This document shows, piece after piece, positions 25,329 to 33,438 of a DNA stretch of 64,000 nucleotides. Position 1 is the first letter of the stretch. Every line of letters starts with the position of its first letter. The stretch is from positions 271,989 through 335,988 of the IMG/VR virus record IMGVR_UViG_3300044712_002668, one strand, 5' to 3'. This DNA comes from a virus. A program made the position numbers and the translations under genes. Under the pieces are notes generated by a model. The model worked only from the letters and a program-made list of their open reading frames with translations. It had not been told where the DNA came from and ran no database searches.

Positions 25329-25846
25329 ACCTGTATAAAATCCACAAGGCATTTGCGAATCCTTATCAGAACCACCAGGCATTGAAGAACTTGTTTCTGG
25401 GAGAGGGGCGGGTTCTTTTCCAGAACTTGGGTTCTTCTTTATTGGTGCTTTCTCAAATAAAGTTGAGCGATGAATACCGGAATAACTTTTTGATTGATTT
25501 TCTTGATATTGATAATTGTTTGAATGGTGACATTATGAATTTTTCTATCAGGTTGAATGCTTGCAAGGGCAGTCAGGGCAAGCGATATACGTTGAAGGAG
25601 GATGAATTTGAGAGGTGGGTTGATTGGAAGATGGGACAAGCTGGAGTTTCATTGGTTAAGAAGAGCATTCATAATGAGGGAGTTATTGTTAGTGACAGGC
25701 AGGGTGGGCATTGTTATCATGCTTCATTGTTTGTATCTGGTATATTGAAGGTTGAGGATAGGGTTTTGTTCAGCAAATCGGTTGAGCTTGGCATTGGACA
25801 TGGCAAAGCTTTCGGGTTCGGGTTGTTGAATGTGTTTACGTGTTAG
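25325..25846 (+). CDS. cas6: Cas6 crRNA endonuclease, Cas6e-like
   Basis: 173 residues. Features of CasE/Cas6e are visible: YQNHQALKNLFLGEGRVLFQ near the start (compare YQLHQGLWHLF), a middle FSIRLNACKGSQGKRYTL, WVDWKMGQAGVSL, and the Gly-rich loop GIGHGKAFGFGLL near the end. His18 in NHQ is the likely catalytic His by analogy. It should cut the 3' side of each repeat hairpin, leaving an 8-base handle AUUGAAAY. The stop is only a few bases before the first repeat, so gene and array share one transcript. Confidence 0.85.
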   Translation: MNLYKIHKAFANPYQNHQALKNLFLGEGRVLFQNLGSSLLVLSQIKLSDEYRNNFLIDFLDIDNCLNGDIMNFSIRLNACKGSQGKRYTLKEDEFERWVDWKMGQAGVSLVKKSIHNEGVIVSDRQGGHCYHASLFVSGILKVEDRVLFSKSVELGIGHGKAFGFGLLNVFTC

Positions 25847-25849
25847 AGT

Positions 25850-27477
25850 TCTCTACTGGTTTTTGTAGGGATTGAAATAAATCTGTCGCTCAGCGCTCCT
25901 TTGCCTCGTTGAATTGAATTCCCTACTATATTATGTAGGGGTTGAAATGAGCAATTGGCCATAGCTTTCAGGGAACAATACGATCATTGAATTCCCTACT
26001 ATATTATGTAGGGGTTGAAATCCCCCAACGACCTGGAGTTTTTACAGATCCAATTAAATTCCCTACTATATGTAGGGATTGAAACCGAATCAGGATATGT
26101 CGTCGTGGTTGTGTATCGGTATAATTGAATTCCCTATTATATAGGGATTGAAAAGTCGCATTCGAAGTCAAGACCGCTATTGGTAAAGTATTCCTACTAT
26201 ATGTAGGGATTGAAACACCCTGCGTTGGGCCCGAAAGAGACCGGCGGTTGTCCGATTGAATTTCCTACTGTATGTAGGGATTGAAATATAGGAGGCTCCC
26301 TCGGGGATGTGTCAGTGCGAACATTGAATTCCCTGCTATGTGTAGGGATTGAAATGATGTGGTCGGTGCCATATTCCTACCGCGTGACTGAATTTCCTAC
26401 TGTATGTAGGGATTGAAACTCCGTTGGTTCCCGCGAGATGGTTATCGTGGAGGTATTGATTCCCTATTATATAGGGATTGAAATAACGTTTTTGAAGGTC
26501 CGTCGCGTATAGCTTAGTTTAGTTTCCTACTATATGTAGGGATTGAAACGTGCGTATGACATAGAAGTGTGTTGCCGTGATGGTTCCCTGCTGTATGTAG
26601 GGATTGAAATCTTAGTTTCACCGGAATTCAGGTGATGACATTTATTTCCCTGCTTTATGTAGGGATTGAAATGCGAGCAGTCTAAATTCTTCGGCAGTCA
26701 GTTTGGAGTCGGTTTTCCTACCAAGGTAGGGATTGAAATGGTGGACATAACCAGAATAGTCGTGGACTTGTAGTTAATCCCTAATAAAATAGGGGTTGAA
26801 ATGTAGTTGGCGGATTTAAAGGAGACCAACTAAATCTCCCTACAATATGTAGGGGTTGAAACTTTCTCTCTTTTCCGCGTCCATCAGTCTTTATGATTCC
26901 CCGCTATATGCAGGGATTGAAATCCGCAACCACCGTTTAGTCCTGCTAACATTACGTAGTTCTCCGCTATATGCGGAGGTTGAAACCCTACTCCGTCTTT
27001 CAGTGACGCTACCGTTTTTATTCCCTATTTATGTAGGGGTTGAAATAAGGATGGATCCAATCATTGGGATGTTCTATTGTCTCCCTATTTATGTAGGGAT
27101 TGAAACAGCGGAAGAACTCAATCTTTCCAAGTTTGATTGATAGTTTCCCTACTAAATATAGGGATTGAAATGCTATTTATGATATGATTCAGCGTGTCAA
27201 AATAGTTTTCCTACTGTAGTGTAGGGATTGAAACTCCACTGCATCTAGTACAGCGAATGATTCTTAATGTCCCTGCTAATAAGCAGGGGTTGAAACTACC
27301 CTGATAGACTGCCTTCTATTGATTATGATGATTCCCTACAATATGTAGGGATTGAAATCGTCAGGCTATTGATGAGAATGCCATTGTTCAATGTCCCTGC
27401 TGATGTAGGGGTTGAAATCAAAGCACGCCTTCGGGCAGTACAATTAGAATCATCTCCCTACACCATGTAGGGACTCG
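25850..27477 (+). CRISPR. CRISPR array, 26 degenerate repeats
   Basis: 25 repeats end in ATTGAAA[TC] or GTTGAAA[TC] (one has ATTGAAAA); the TTGAAA blocks start from 25872 to 27412, 60-73 bases apart. A 26th at 27453-27477 keeps the hairpin (CTCCCTAC/GTAGGG) but has lost the handle. Consensus is about GAATTCCCTACTATATGTAG plus GGATTGAAAY. Early repeats have longer loops (TATATTAT) and a conserved ATTGAATT before the stem; later ones keep only the stem. Few repeats are identical, yet nearly all fold through CCCTAC/GTAGGG or paired variants. Orientation matches the cas operon, with no leader between cas6 and the first repeat and no cas1, cas2 or cas4. Confidence 0.95.
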
Positions 27478-27486
27478 GAGAATACA

Positions 27487-27723
27487 ATGAAAGATAAAGA
27501 TACTCTAAAGCCTTTATACATCTGGCTCTCCTGCACCCATGCACGAGGCGATTCCTACGAGGAGGCTTTCCAAGAAGCCTTGACCAAGAAGCCGGAAATT
27601 GCTAACCTTACTTGGAAGGGTGTCCCTCTAGGTCATTACGAAGCAACAAATTCTTTCTATAATCAAACTTATAATTTCATCCCTAACGGAAAGTTCTCAG
27701 AATTTGTTTTTGAGGCTCAATGA
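27487..27723 (+). CDS. hypothetical protein (78 aa)
   Basis: Begins MKDKDTLKPLYIWLSCTHAR ten bases after the last repeat. Contains YEEAFQEALTKKPEIANLTW. No recognised motif. Its closeness to the array makes it a candidate Cas-linked accessory gene, for instance an inhibitor or small subunit, but only by position. Confidence 0.6.
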   Translation: MKDKDTLKPLYIWLSCTHARGDSYEEAFQEALTKKPEIANLTWKGVPLGHYEATNSFYNQTYNFIPNGKFSEFVFEAQ

Positions 27724-27743
27724 TAATATTTCAGTATTGATTT

Positions 27744-28280
27744 ATGAATATTGAGGCCATAGAAAATATTGTTTCTATGTATTGTATAGCGGCTGAAGAG
27801 GAAGATAAACATCGTCGTCATTTGGACTGGGATGATTTAAGAGCTGATGTACAATCCAGAGGGAAAAAGAAAGATCCAAAGTTGAAGCTGTCCGGTAAAT
27901 GGAAGGTCTTTGTACGTAAAGAAGGACCATTCAAAATATATGCTGTTGATGGAAAATGGATTAGAAACAATCTTTCCGTGATATTCAATCATGGGGGACA
28001 TGGTTTTGTACATGAGTTTATTCCAGCAGATGAAATATGGATTGCAACAAATCATCATGATGAAGGAAAGAATAGCTCCTGTGGGTGTGGTAAAGGAAAT
28101 AGTAAAGTATCAAAAGAATATTTTGATAGTTGTGTAGAACATGAAATTGAAGAATTCAAGCATATGAAAAAAGGAAAGCCTTATAAACCAGCTCATCAAA
28201 AAGCCTTGGATGCTGAGAAAAATCTCGGTCTATTGAAGAGTATGGTTGGTGATAGCGGTTCCACACCATTGAAACTCTAA
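27744..28280 (+). CDS. zincin-like domain protein (178 aa)
   Basis: The N-terminus is a short helix (MNIEAIENIVSMYCIAAEEE). The core reads HGGHGFVHEFIPADEIWIAT and CVEHEIEEFKHMKKGKPYKPA, then AHQKALDAEK. The HEIEE...HM...Y..AH pattern matches the C-terminal domain of the 19846 protein, so they share a metallopeptidase-like fold with HExxE...H ligands. Likely virion-associated; substrate unknown. Confidence 0.6.
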   Translation: MNIEAIENIVSMYCIAAEEEDKHRRHLDWDDLRADVQSRGKKKDPKLKLSGKWKVFVRKEGPFKIYAVDGKWIRNNLSVIFNHGGHGFVHEFIPADEIWIATNHHDEGKNSSCGCGKGNSKVSKEYFDSCVEHEIEEFKHMKKGKPYKPAHQKALDAEKNLGLLKSMVGDSGSTPLKL

Positions 28281-28294
28281 CAAATGGTATCAAA

Positions 28295-28621
28295 ATGAGC
28301 TACGAAGGTCACATCCAGAATATCTGTAAGAATGGTCATTTGTTTGAATGTGATTCCTATATACCCAAAACAACTTGCCCAGTATGTCTAGCTTCAATTG
28401 CTTGGTCAAATGAAGTGGATGATACAAATGGCGAAGAATATGGTCATGTTGATCTGGATCCTTTCCGTAGAAAAGCTGGTTCAAGAGTGACTGAACAAAC
28501 CAGTAAGGGTTGGAGAACAATAGAATACCATGCCGAATACAATATTCCTCCTAAAGATGTAGAGAAAACCTTCCGTGATGAAGATGGTCATGTTCTTTCT
28601 ATAAAGAATTATCCAGAATAA
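28295..28621 (+). CDS. small zinc-ribbon-like protein (108 aa)
   Basis: Starts MSYEGHIQNICKNGHLFECD and has CKNGHLFECDSYIPKTTCPV with CLAS, a His/Cys ribbon common in phage small proteins. The remainder is polar. Unknown partner. Confidence 0.65.
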   Translation: MSYEGHIQNICKNGHLFECDSYIPKTTCPVCLASIAWSNEVDDTNGEEYGHVDLDPFRRKAGSRVTEQTSKGWRTIEYHAEYNIPPKDVEKTFRDEDGHVLSIKNYPE

Positions 28622-28622
28622 T

Positions 28623-29018
28623 ATGCAAACTTTTCTTCCCTACCCAGATTTCAAGAAGTCTGCAAAGATTCTGGATTTCCGTAGGCTTGGAAAACAAAGA
28701 CTGGAATGCGTTACCATTCTAAGAGGTAAATGGCCAAATCATTCAGTTTCCAAGATGTGGCTTGACTATCACTACCAATTGTGCGAATATGCTAAAGAGA
28801 TCTGTTTAGAGTGGAGAAGAAGAGGCTATAAGGATGTTCAGTATGATGTTGTTTGTGAGATGCAAAAACATCTTATAGATACAGGGCTTCCTCCCTGGTT
28901 CGGTAATAAAACTTTTCATCGTGCTCATAAAAGTAATCTTGTCCGTAAGAAGCCTGATTATTATAGAAAATACTTCCCTGATGTTCCCGATAATCTCCCC
29001 TATCTATATCCGAAGTAA
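28623..29018 (+). CDS. MSMEG_6728/pyrimidine-dimer-glycosylase-like protein
   Basis: 131 residues closely following the family pattern MQTFLPYPDF..SA..LD.RRLGKQR.E, then NHSVSKMWLDYHYQLCEYA, LEWRRRGYKD, LPPWFGNKTFHRAHKSNLVR and YYRKYFPDVPDNLPYLYP. The family is annotated as MSMEG_6728-like with distant similarity to T4 endonuclease V (pyrimidine-dimer DNA glycosylase). A repair role is plausible but unproven. Confidence 0.85.
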   Translation: MQTFLPYPDFKKSAKILDFRRLGKQRLECVTILRGKWPNHSVSKMWLDYHYQLCEYAKEICLEWRRRGYKDVQYDVVCEMQKHLIDTGLPPWFGNKTFHRAHKSNLVRKKPDYYRKYFPDVPDNLPYLYPK

Positions 29019-29027
29019 GGTAAACAT

Positions 29028-30071
29028 ATGCACGAGAAAATGAATAAGGTTTTGGCTGGCCTTGGTATCAATGGTAAGTGCATCCTCGCTAACCAACACC
29101 GTCATCTTGCTTATTTCGATATATCTCTTGAACCGCGTACTTCTATTCGTACCCTGGAAAGGAATGCCCGAGAGATAGCCTTGGGCATTCGTAGCAAGAC
29201 CACACCTATTGTTAAGGTGATTCCCGAGGAGGGAGTTGTAAGGCTTCAGGTAGCAATGGAGGATGCCAAGCCTATTCTTCATAAATCTATTTACAATCGT
29301 ACATTTCAGGTAAAGGAGATTCTTCCATTTATCCTTGGCGAGGATGAAACGGGCAACAAGCTTGTTATGGATATGGTAAAGAATCCTCATCTTCTTATTG
29401 CGGGTGGTACAGGTTCTGGCAAGTCCGTTCTACTACATAATCTTATTGCGAATGCTATTTATCTTCGAGCAATCAAGTTCACCAATACCGATTTGATTCT
29501 GGTTGATCCCAAGCGTGTGGAGTTCAACTTCTATAATGATCCTTTGTTTCCGTTTATTCATATTGAGAACACGTATGAAGGTTGTGTAGAGATGCTTGAG
29601 GAGATGGTGTTGGTCATGGAGCGAAGGTATGCTCATATGGCTAGTATCAATGTCCGTAGTGTTGAGGATGATCCTGGTTTGTTTGTATTCAAGATGATTG
29701 TGATTGATGAGGTTTCCGACCTTATTCTGCAGGATAAGGAGAAGCATCTTCATGATTTGTTGATTACTCTGGCTCAGAAGGGCCGAGCTGCTGGTATCTA
29801 TATTGTTCTGGCTACTCAGCGTCCCAGTGTGGATATTATTACTGGTACTATCAAGGCTAATTTCCCTGGCCGGATTGCTTGTAAGACTGCTTCCCGTATT
29901 GATTCAAAGGTTATTCTTGATGAAATTGGAGCCGAGAGTTTGCTGGGCCGAGGCGATGCCATCCTGAAGAACATGGAACATGATAGGGTCAGGTTTCAGG
30001 TTGCCTATACGGATGAGAATCAGATTAAATCTACCTATAAGTTCTTTACTGAATACTACAGGGCAGCATGA
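29028..30071 (+). CDS. FtsK/SpoIIIE-like DNA translocase
   Basis: 347 residues, the FtsK motor without membrane or gamma domains. Walker A LLIAGGTGSGKS lies near residue 125, the DPKR signature in LILVDPKRVEFNFY, Walker B MIVIDEVSDLI near 224, and the LATQRPSVDIITGTIKANFP sensor region follows, then RIDSKVILDEIGAESLLGRGD. It pumps dsDNA as a hexamer. In a phage this may serve packaging-related or host-chromosome transactions (inference). Confidence 0.93.
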   Translation: MHEKMNKVLAGLGINGKCILANQHRHLAYFDISLEPRTSIRTLERNAREIALGIRSKTTPIVKVIPEEGVVRLQVAMEDAKPILHKSIYNRTFQVKEILPFILGEDETGNKLVMDMVKNPHLLIAGGTGSGKSVLLHNLIANAIYLRAIKFTNTDLILVDPKRVEFNFYNDPLFPFIHIENTYEGCVEMLEEMVLVMERRYAHMASINVRSVEDDPGLFVFKMIVIDEVSDLILQDKEKHLHDLLITLAQKGRAAGIYIVLATQRPSVDIITGTIKANFPGRIACKTASRIDSKVILDEIGAESLLGRGDAILKNMEHDRVRFQVAYTDENQIKSTYKFFTEYYRAA

Positions 30072-30295
30072 AACGTCTTGCCAAGACATTACTTTGGAAT
30101 GGAATAAAGCTTGAACGTACTAATGCTTTTTCAAATACCTGTTGGGTAGGTAGTGATGATAGATATAATTACTTTGTATATCGTTCTGGAAGTGGGTTTA
30201 CGGCAAAAATACAGGATCATTCTGGAAAGATAATTGCGCAGGCATCTAATGATGATTATAGAATAGCTATTGAGGAGGCATTGAAAGATATATGA
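30068..30295 (+). CDS. hypothetical protein (75 aa)
   Basis: Begins MKRLAKTLLWNGIKLERTNA; beta-rich with SGSGFTAKIQDHSGK. ATGA overlaps on both sides place it in the FtsK transcription unit. Unknown. Confidence 0.65.
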   Translation: MKRLAKTLLWNGIKLERTNAFSNTCWVGSDDRYNYFVYRSGSGFTAKIQDHSGKIIAQASNDDYRIAIEEALKDI

Positions 30296-30582
30296 GTGGT
30301 GTACATGTAGCGCGTGTTTATTATAGATTAGAGAAGTTATTGGAATATCAACTGGAGGGTTTGGACCCTGAAACTCATCTTTACAATAAGATCAAGAGAT
30401 ACTGGATTCGTAGATGGAAGATTCATAATGCAAAGAATCCAGGAGATCCTTTGGTTTTGAAGTGTGCTGTTTGTAGTGGGCAAGAACGTGCATTTGATAT
30501 AAAGAGTGGTAAATTCAAGATATCCACAAGAGCTGAGCAAGATAATTTGAAAGAAGTGTTAGAGGAAAGAGATGACAACTAA
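30292..30582 (+). CDS. hypothetical protein with CxxC (96 aa)
   Basis: Basic helical protein (MSGVHVARVYYRLEKLLEYQ) with a single CAVC pair, insufficient for a zinc site alone. Overlaps neighbours. Unknown. Confidence 0.6.
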   Translation: MSGVHVARVYYRLEKLLEYQLEGLDPETHLYNKIKRYWIRRWKIHNAKNPGDPLVLKCAVCSGQERAFDIKSGKFKISTRAEQDNLKEVLEERDDN

Positions 30583-30994
30583 GCAAGATATCAAAGAATG
30601 GCTTGACGAAGCAAAGGCAAAGAACGCAACTCATATGCTAGTTGTTTGTGATACTTTTGATTATGAGGATTATCCGGTATATGTTTTATCAGGACAGGAT
30701 GTAAATAAGCAGATTCTTTTTTATTCAAAGGATATGCAAAAAGTTATGGAAGTCTATAACTTGAATATGAATATTGATTATCAGCTTAATGAACAACGAT
30801 CTTATAATATTGAAACAGTTTCAATTACTAAAAATACTTCAAGTATAGAAAAGCCTTTGAGGGGTCAATTGAAAAAAGCTTTAGTACTTGATGATCATCA
30901 GGAATCTCTTTCTCAAGAAGTTGAAATTCTTAAAAAAGAACTTGCAAAGGCAAAAGAGGATATTGCACAATTGCAAAGGGAGAAAATAAAATGA
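30572..30994 (+). CDS. hypothetical protein with C-terminal coiled coil (140 aa)
   Basis: The first half (TKQDIKEWLDEAKAKNATHM) has the layout of small phage proteins that open D..EWL..AK..GATHM and continue VCDTFDYEDYPVY. The C-terminus is a coiled coil (SQEVEILKKELAKAKEDIAQ). Function unknown. Confidence 0.65.
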   Translation: MTTKQDIKEWLDEAKAKNATHMLVVCDTFDYEDYPVYVLSGQDVNKQILFYSKDMQKVMEVYNLNMNIDYQLNEQRSYNIETVSITKNTSSIEKPLRGQLKKALVLDDHQESLSQEVEILKKELAKAKEDIAQLQREKIK

Positions 30995-31431
30995 AGAAAA
31001 CAAATGATTACATTCCTGTAGATGAATGTCAGGACCGTAGGTTATACCGTATTCATTCTCGTAACCTGAATATTGTTGGTGTTTATAACGCAGAGCATCA
31101 AGGTTTTATAGGTATCAGGGAGAAGTTTGGTTCTAGATATTTGTTTATGGAGTTTCATTGGGATACAGGTATGCCTTTTGGAACAGTTCAACCTGATGAA
31201 TCAACTCCTGAAATTCTTCCTGATGATATTCTATTGGCAGAAAGACTAGAAGGTTCTATATGTCAATGTGGAGTTGATGTAGATTTCATACAGGATGATC
31301 CTAAAAGTTCTGCAGGACATTGGGAGCATTTGCAGCCAAGTCCAAAATGCAATAACATCAGAGCATATACAAAGACAAATAAAGAATTGTTTAAATGGTT
31401 AGAGGAAATGGAGGAGAAGTATCCAAGATGA
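30991..31431 (+). CDS. hypothetical protein (146 aa)
   Basis: Begins MKKTNDYIPVDECQDRRLYR, a pattern seen in several phage proteins (V....C..R.LYRI.SRNL..GV). A CQCG stretch is present. Unknown role; coupled to both neighbours. Confidence 0.65.
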   Translation: MKKTNDYIPVDECQDRRLYRIHSRNLNIVGVYNAEHQGFIGIREKFGSRYLFMEFHWDTGMPFGTVQPDESTPEILPDDILLAERLEGSICQCGVDVDFIQDDPKSSAGHWEHLQPSPKCNNIRAYTKTNKELFKWLEEMEEKYPR

Positions 31432-31673
31432 AAGATATGCTTGATCAGAACTTAATAATTACGGTTGATGGTTTGGTGGATGGAGAAGGGAAAATCCACC
31501 AAACCGTTTTCAAGGCCAAGCGGATTCGTACGCAAACCATTGGTTTGGATGATGGATGCGGGCTTGTTACCATTGTCTTTGTGGATGAGAGTACCAAATG
31601 GGATGTACCTGAGGATCTCAAAAGCATGTTGGTGAAACGTGAACATGCAGACCGTAAGGTAAATGGGTTGTAA
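31428..31673 (+). CDS. hypothetical protein (81 aa)
   Basis: Start at ATG 31428 (MKDMLDQNLIITVDGLVDGE), overlapping the previous stop. Beta-rich. Directly precedes four Gly-rich paralogs and ends one base before the first of them. Confidence 0.65.
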   Translation: MKDMLDQNLIITVDGLVDGEGKIHQTVFKAKRIRTQTIGLDDGCGLVTIVFVDESTKWDVPEDLKSMLVKREHADRKVNGL

Positions 31674-31674
31674 A

Positions 31675-31872
31675 ATGAAAGTCTTAATTCTTAAGAAAGA
31701 AGATTGGAAATTGCCAGAGAATGATTCCAAATCAGATACTGGAGATGGTTTTGGAAAAGGGTTTGGAGGTGGATGCCGTCGCCCAACTTTTTACAGTAAC
31801 GGTAAAGGAGAAGTAGTTGGTCATGGAGATGGTAATGGTAAGGGAGAGGGTTGTGGTATTAATTGGGTTTGA
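31675..31872 (+). CDS. Gly-rich family protein 3 (65 aa)
   Basis: Start at ATG 31675, giving MKVLILKKEDWKLPEND; four residues of upstream frame do not belong to the family. Short body with GDGFGKGFGGGC and HGDGNGKGEGCG. First of a four-gene tandem. Confidence 0.75.
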   Translation: MKVLILKKEDWKLPENDSKSDTGDGFGKGFGGGCRRPTFYSNGKGEVVGHGDGNGKGEGCGINWV

Positions 31873-31875
31873 TAA

Positions 31876-32109
31876 ATGAAAGTCTTGATTCTTAATAAAG
31901 AAGATTGGCAGATACCCGAACATTGTCCGGTTAATACTGTTGCAACATATGCTAGAACGAGTGATGGGGCTGGTGCTTGTAGTAACGATATGGCCACGGG
32001 TTATGGGGGTGGTTGTACTCGTTCTTTTCCACATAGGAATAATGATGGATTCGGAAGTGTAGTAGGTAATGGTTATGGCGATGGTAGAGGGTATGGTTTT
32101 CCTATATGA
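31876..32109 (+). CDS. Gly-rich family protein 4 (77 aa)
   Basis: MKVLILNKEDWQIPEHCPVN opens the protein; body SDGAGACSNDMATGYGGGC and GNGYGDGRGYG. The HCPVNxxA segment after the signature is shared with copy 5, showing these two are closest relatives. Confidence 0.75.
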   Translation: MKVLILNKEDWQIPEHCPVNTVATYARTSDGAGACSNDMATGYGGGCTRSFPHRNNDGFGSVVGNGYGDGRGYGFPI

Positions 32110-32354
32110 AAGTCCTTATCCTTAAAAAGGAACATTGGCAGATACCTGAAAAGTGTCCGGTTAATTTTATTGCTGCTTTTGAACGTTATACTGGTGGGGG
32201 TGGTCGAGCAGGTGGATGTTGCCCAGGAGGTGTAGGTTGGGGAGGAGGTTGCAATTGTGGCGATTCACCACATATTAATTTTGGATTTGGAGATATGGTA
32301 GGTAGTGGGCGTGGTGATGGTAGGGGGCACGGTAATTGTAAGGTAATTATATGA
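32106..32354 (+). CDS. Gly-rich family protein 5 (82 aa)
   Basis: MKVLILKKEHWQIPEKCPVN, then a Gly/Cys body (GGGGRAGGCCPGGVGWGGGC) and GSGRGDGRGHG. ATGA overlap with copies 4 and 6. Confidence 0.75.
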   Translation: MKVLILKKEHWQIPEKCPVNFIAAFERYTGGGGRAGGCCPGGVGWGGGCNCGDSPHINFGFGDMVGSGRGDGRGHGNCKVII

Positions 32355-32587
32355 AGGTATTAATTCTTGATAAAGAAGATTGGCAAACACCTGAGGATAC
32401 CGGTAGAGGATCCTATCCTAAAATGTTTAAAGATATGGAACTAGGAAGAGGAAATGGTGAAGGTTTAGGTGGCGGATCTGGTTGTTATACCAGAAGTATG
32501 GGTTGTGGTTTTTATGGTTATGGACAAGTATGCGGTCAGGGTAATGGTAATGGTACGGGCAGCGGAATACATATAAGGACATACTAA
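32351..32587 (+). CDS. Gly-rich family protein 6 (78 aa)
   Basis: MKVLILDKEDWQTPEDTGRG, body GRGNGEGLGGGSGCY and GQGNGNGTGSG. Last of the first tandem; its stop overlaps the start of the phosphoesterase gene. Confidence 0.75.
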   Translation: MKVLILDKEDWQTPEDTGRGSYPKMFKDMELGRGNGEGLGGGSGCYTRSMGCGFYGYGQVCGQGNGNGTGSGIHIRTY

Positions 32588-33438
32588 TGAAACTACTTTG
32601 GATAACAGATTCTCATTTTGATTTTGTACCTGGCAAAGCTGGCATGTTAGGTAAATACATGGCAGCAGATTATCCGGATACGGATGGTTTATTGATTACT
32701 GGAGATATCTCTAACGGTAATTATGGCAAAAGAGATTTGAAAGATATCTCTGTAGCATTGGGTAAGCCTGTTTATTTTATAAACGGAAACCATGACTACT
32801 ACCATTCCTCTTTTGAGCGTACAGATAAGAGATCAAGGGACGCTGTTAAAGAGGTTGCAGAGCATGTAAAAACTACACCATCAAATGCTAGCTTGCATTT
32901 TCTTGATGATGGATTTGTAAAGATTGATGATAACACTGTAATAGCCGGAAATTCCAACTGGTATGATTGCCGTCATGGCAATGTCTTTGGTACGCCAGTG
33001 GATCTTACAGATTTCCAGGTCAATAAAGACCTAAGACAATACGCTTTCAGGGAGCAAAAGATTGATGCTTCCAAAGCTTATGCAGATAAAAAAGCATCTC
33101 AAATGTTCGAGATGCTTTCAAGTATTCCTGATGATATTTCCAGGATTATTTTGTTGCTTCATGTGCCGCCATATCCTCAAGCGGCTTGGCATCAAGGTCA
33201 ACCTTCAAATTCAGATTGGCAACCTTGGATGGTTTCCAAAGTATCAGGAGAAAAACTGCTCGACTTTCGTGAGCAGTTTCCTGATAAGAAGTTGTTGGTC
33301 CTTTGTGGTCATACCCATTCTTCTGGTTATTTCAAAGTTGATGATAACCTTGAAATATATACTGGCAAAGCAGTATATGGTAGCCCAAAGGAATGTGGGA
33401 TTTTAGATACAGATAAATGGGAAGTTACGTTTATTTAA
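32587..33438 (+). CDS. calcineurin-like metallophosphoesterase
   Basis: 283 residues with the full metal-site set: Asp8 and His10 in WITDSHFD, GLLITGDIS, INGNHDYYHSS, LLLHVPPYP, and CGHTHSSG near residue 240. The family hydrolyses phosphodiesters or phosphomonoesters with two metal ions. Phage members may act on nucleotides or DNA ends; the substrate here is not readable from sequence. Confidence 0.9.
   Translation: MKLLWITDSHFDFVPGKAGMLGKYMAADYPDTDGLLITGDISNGNYGKRDLKDISVALGKPVYFINGNHDYYHSSFERTDKRSRDAVKEVAEHVKTTPSNASLHFLDDGFVKIDDNTVIAGNSNWYDCRHGNVFGTPVDLTDFQVNKDLRQYAFREQKIDASKAYADKKASQMFEMLSSIPDDISRIILLLHVPPYPQAAWHQGQPSNSDWQPWMVSKVSGEKLLDFREQFPDKKLLVLCGHTHSSGYFKVDDNLEIYTGKAVYGSPKECGILDTDKWEVTFI

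Noticed and set aside
26856-27140. A 94-residue open frame inside the array
   Set aside because: It consists of repeats and spacers read in frame, with no ribosome-binding site; it is a shadow of the repeat period.
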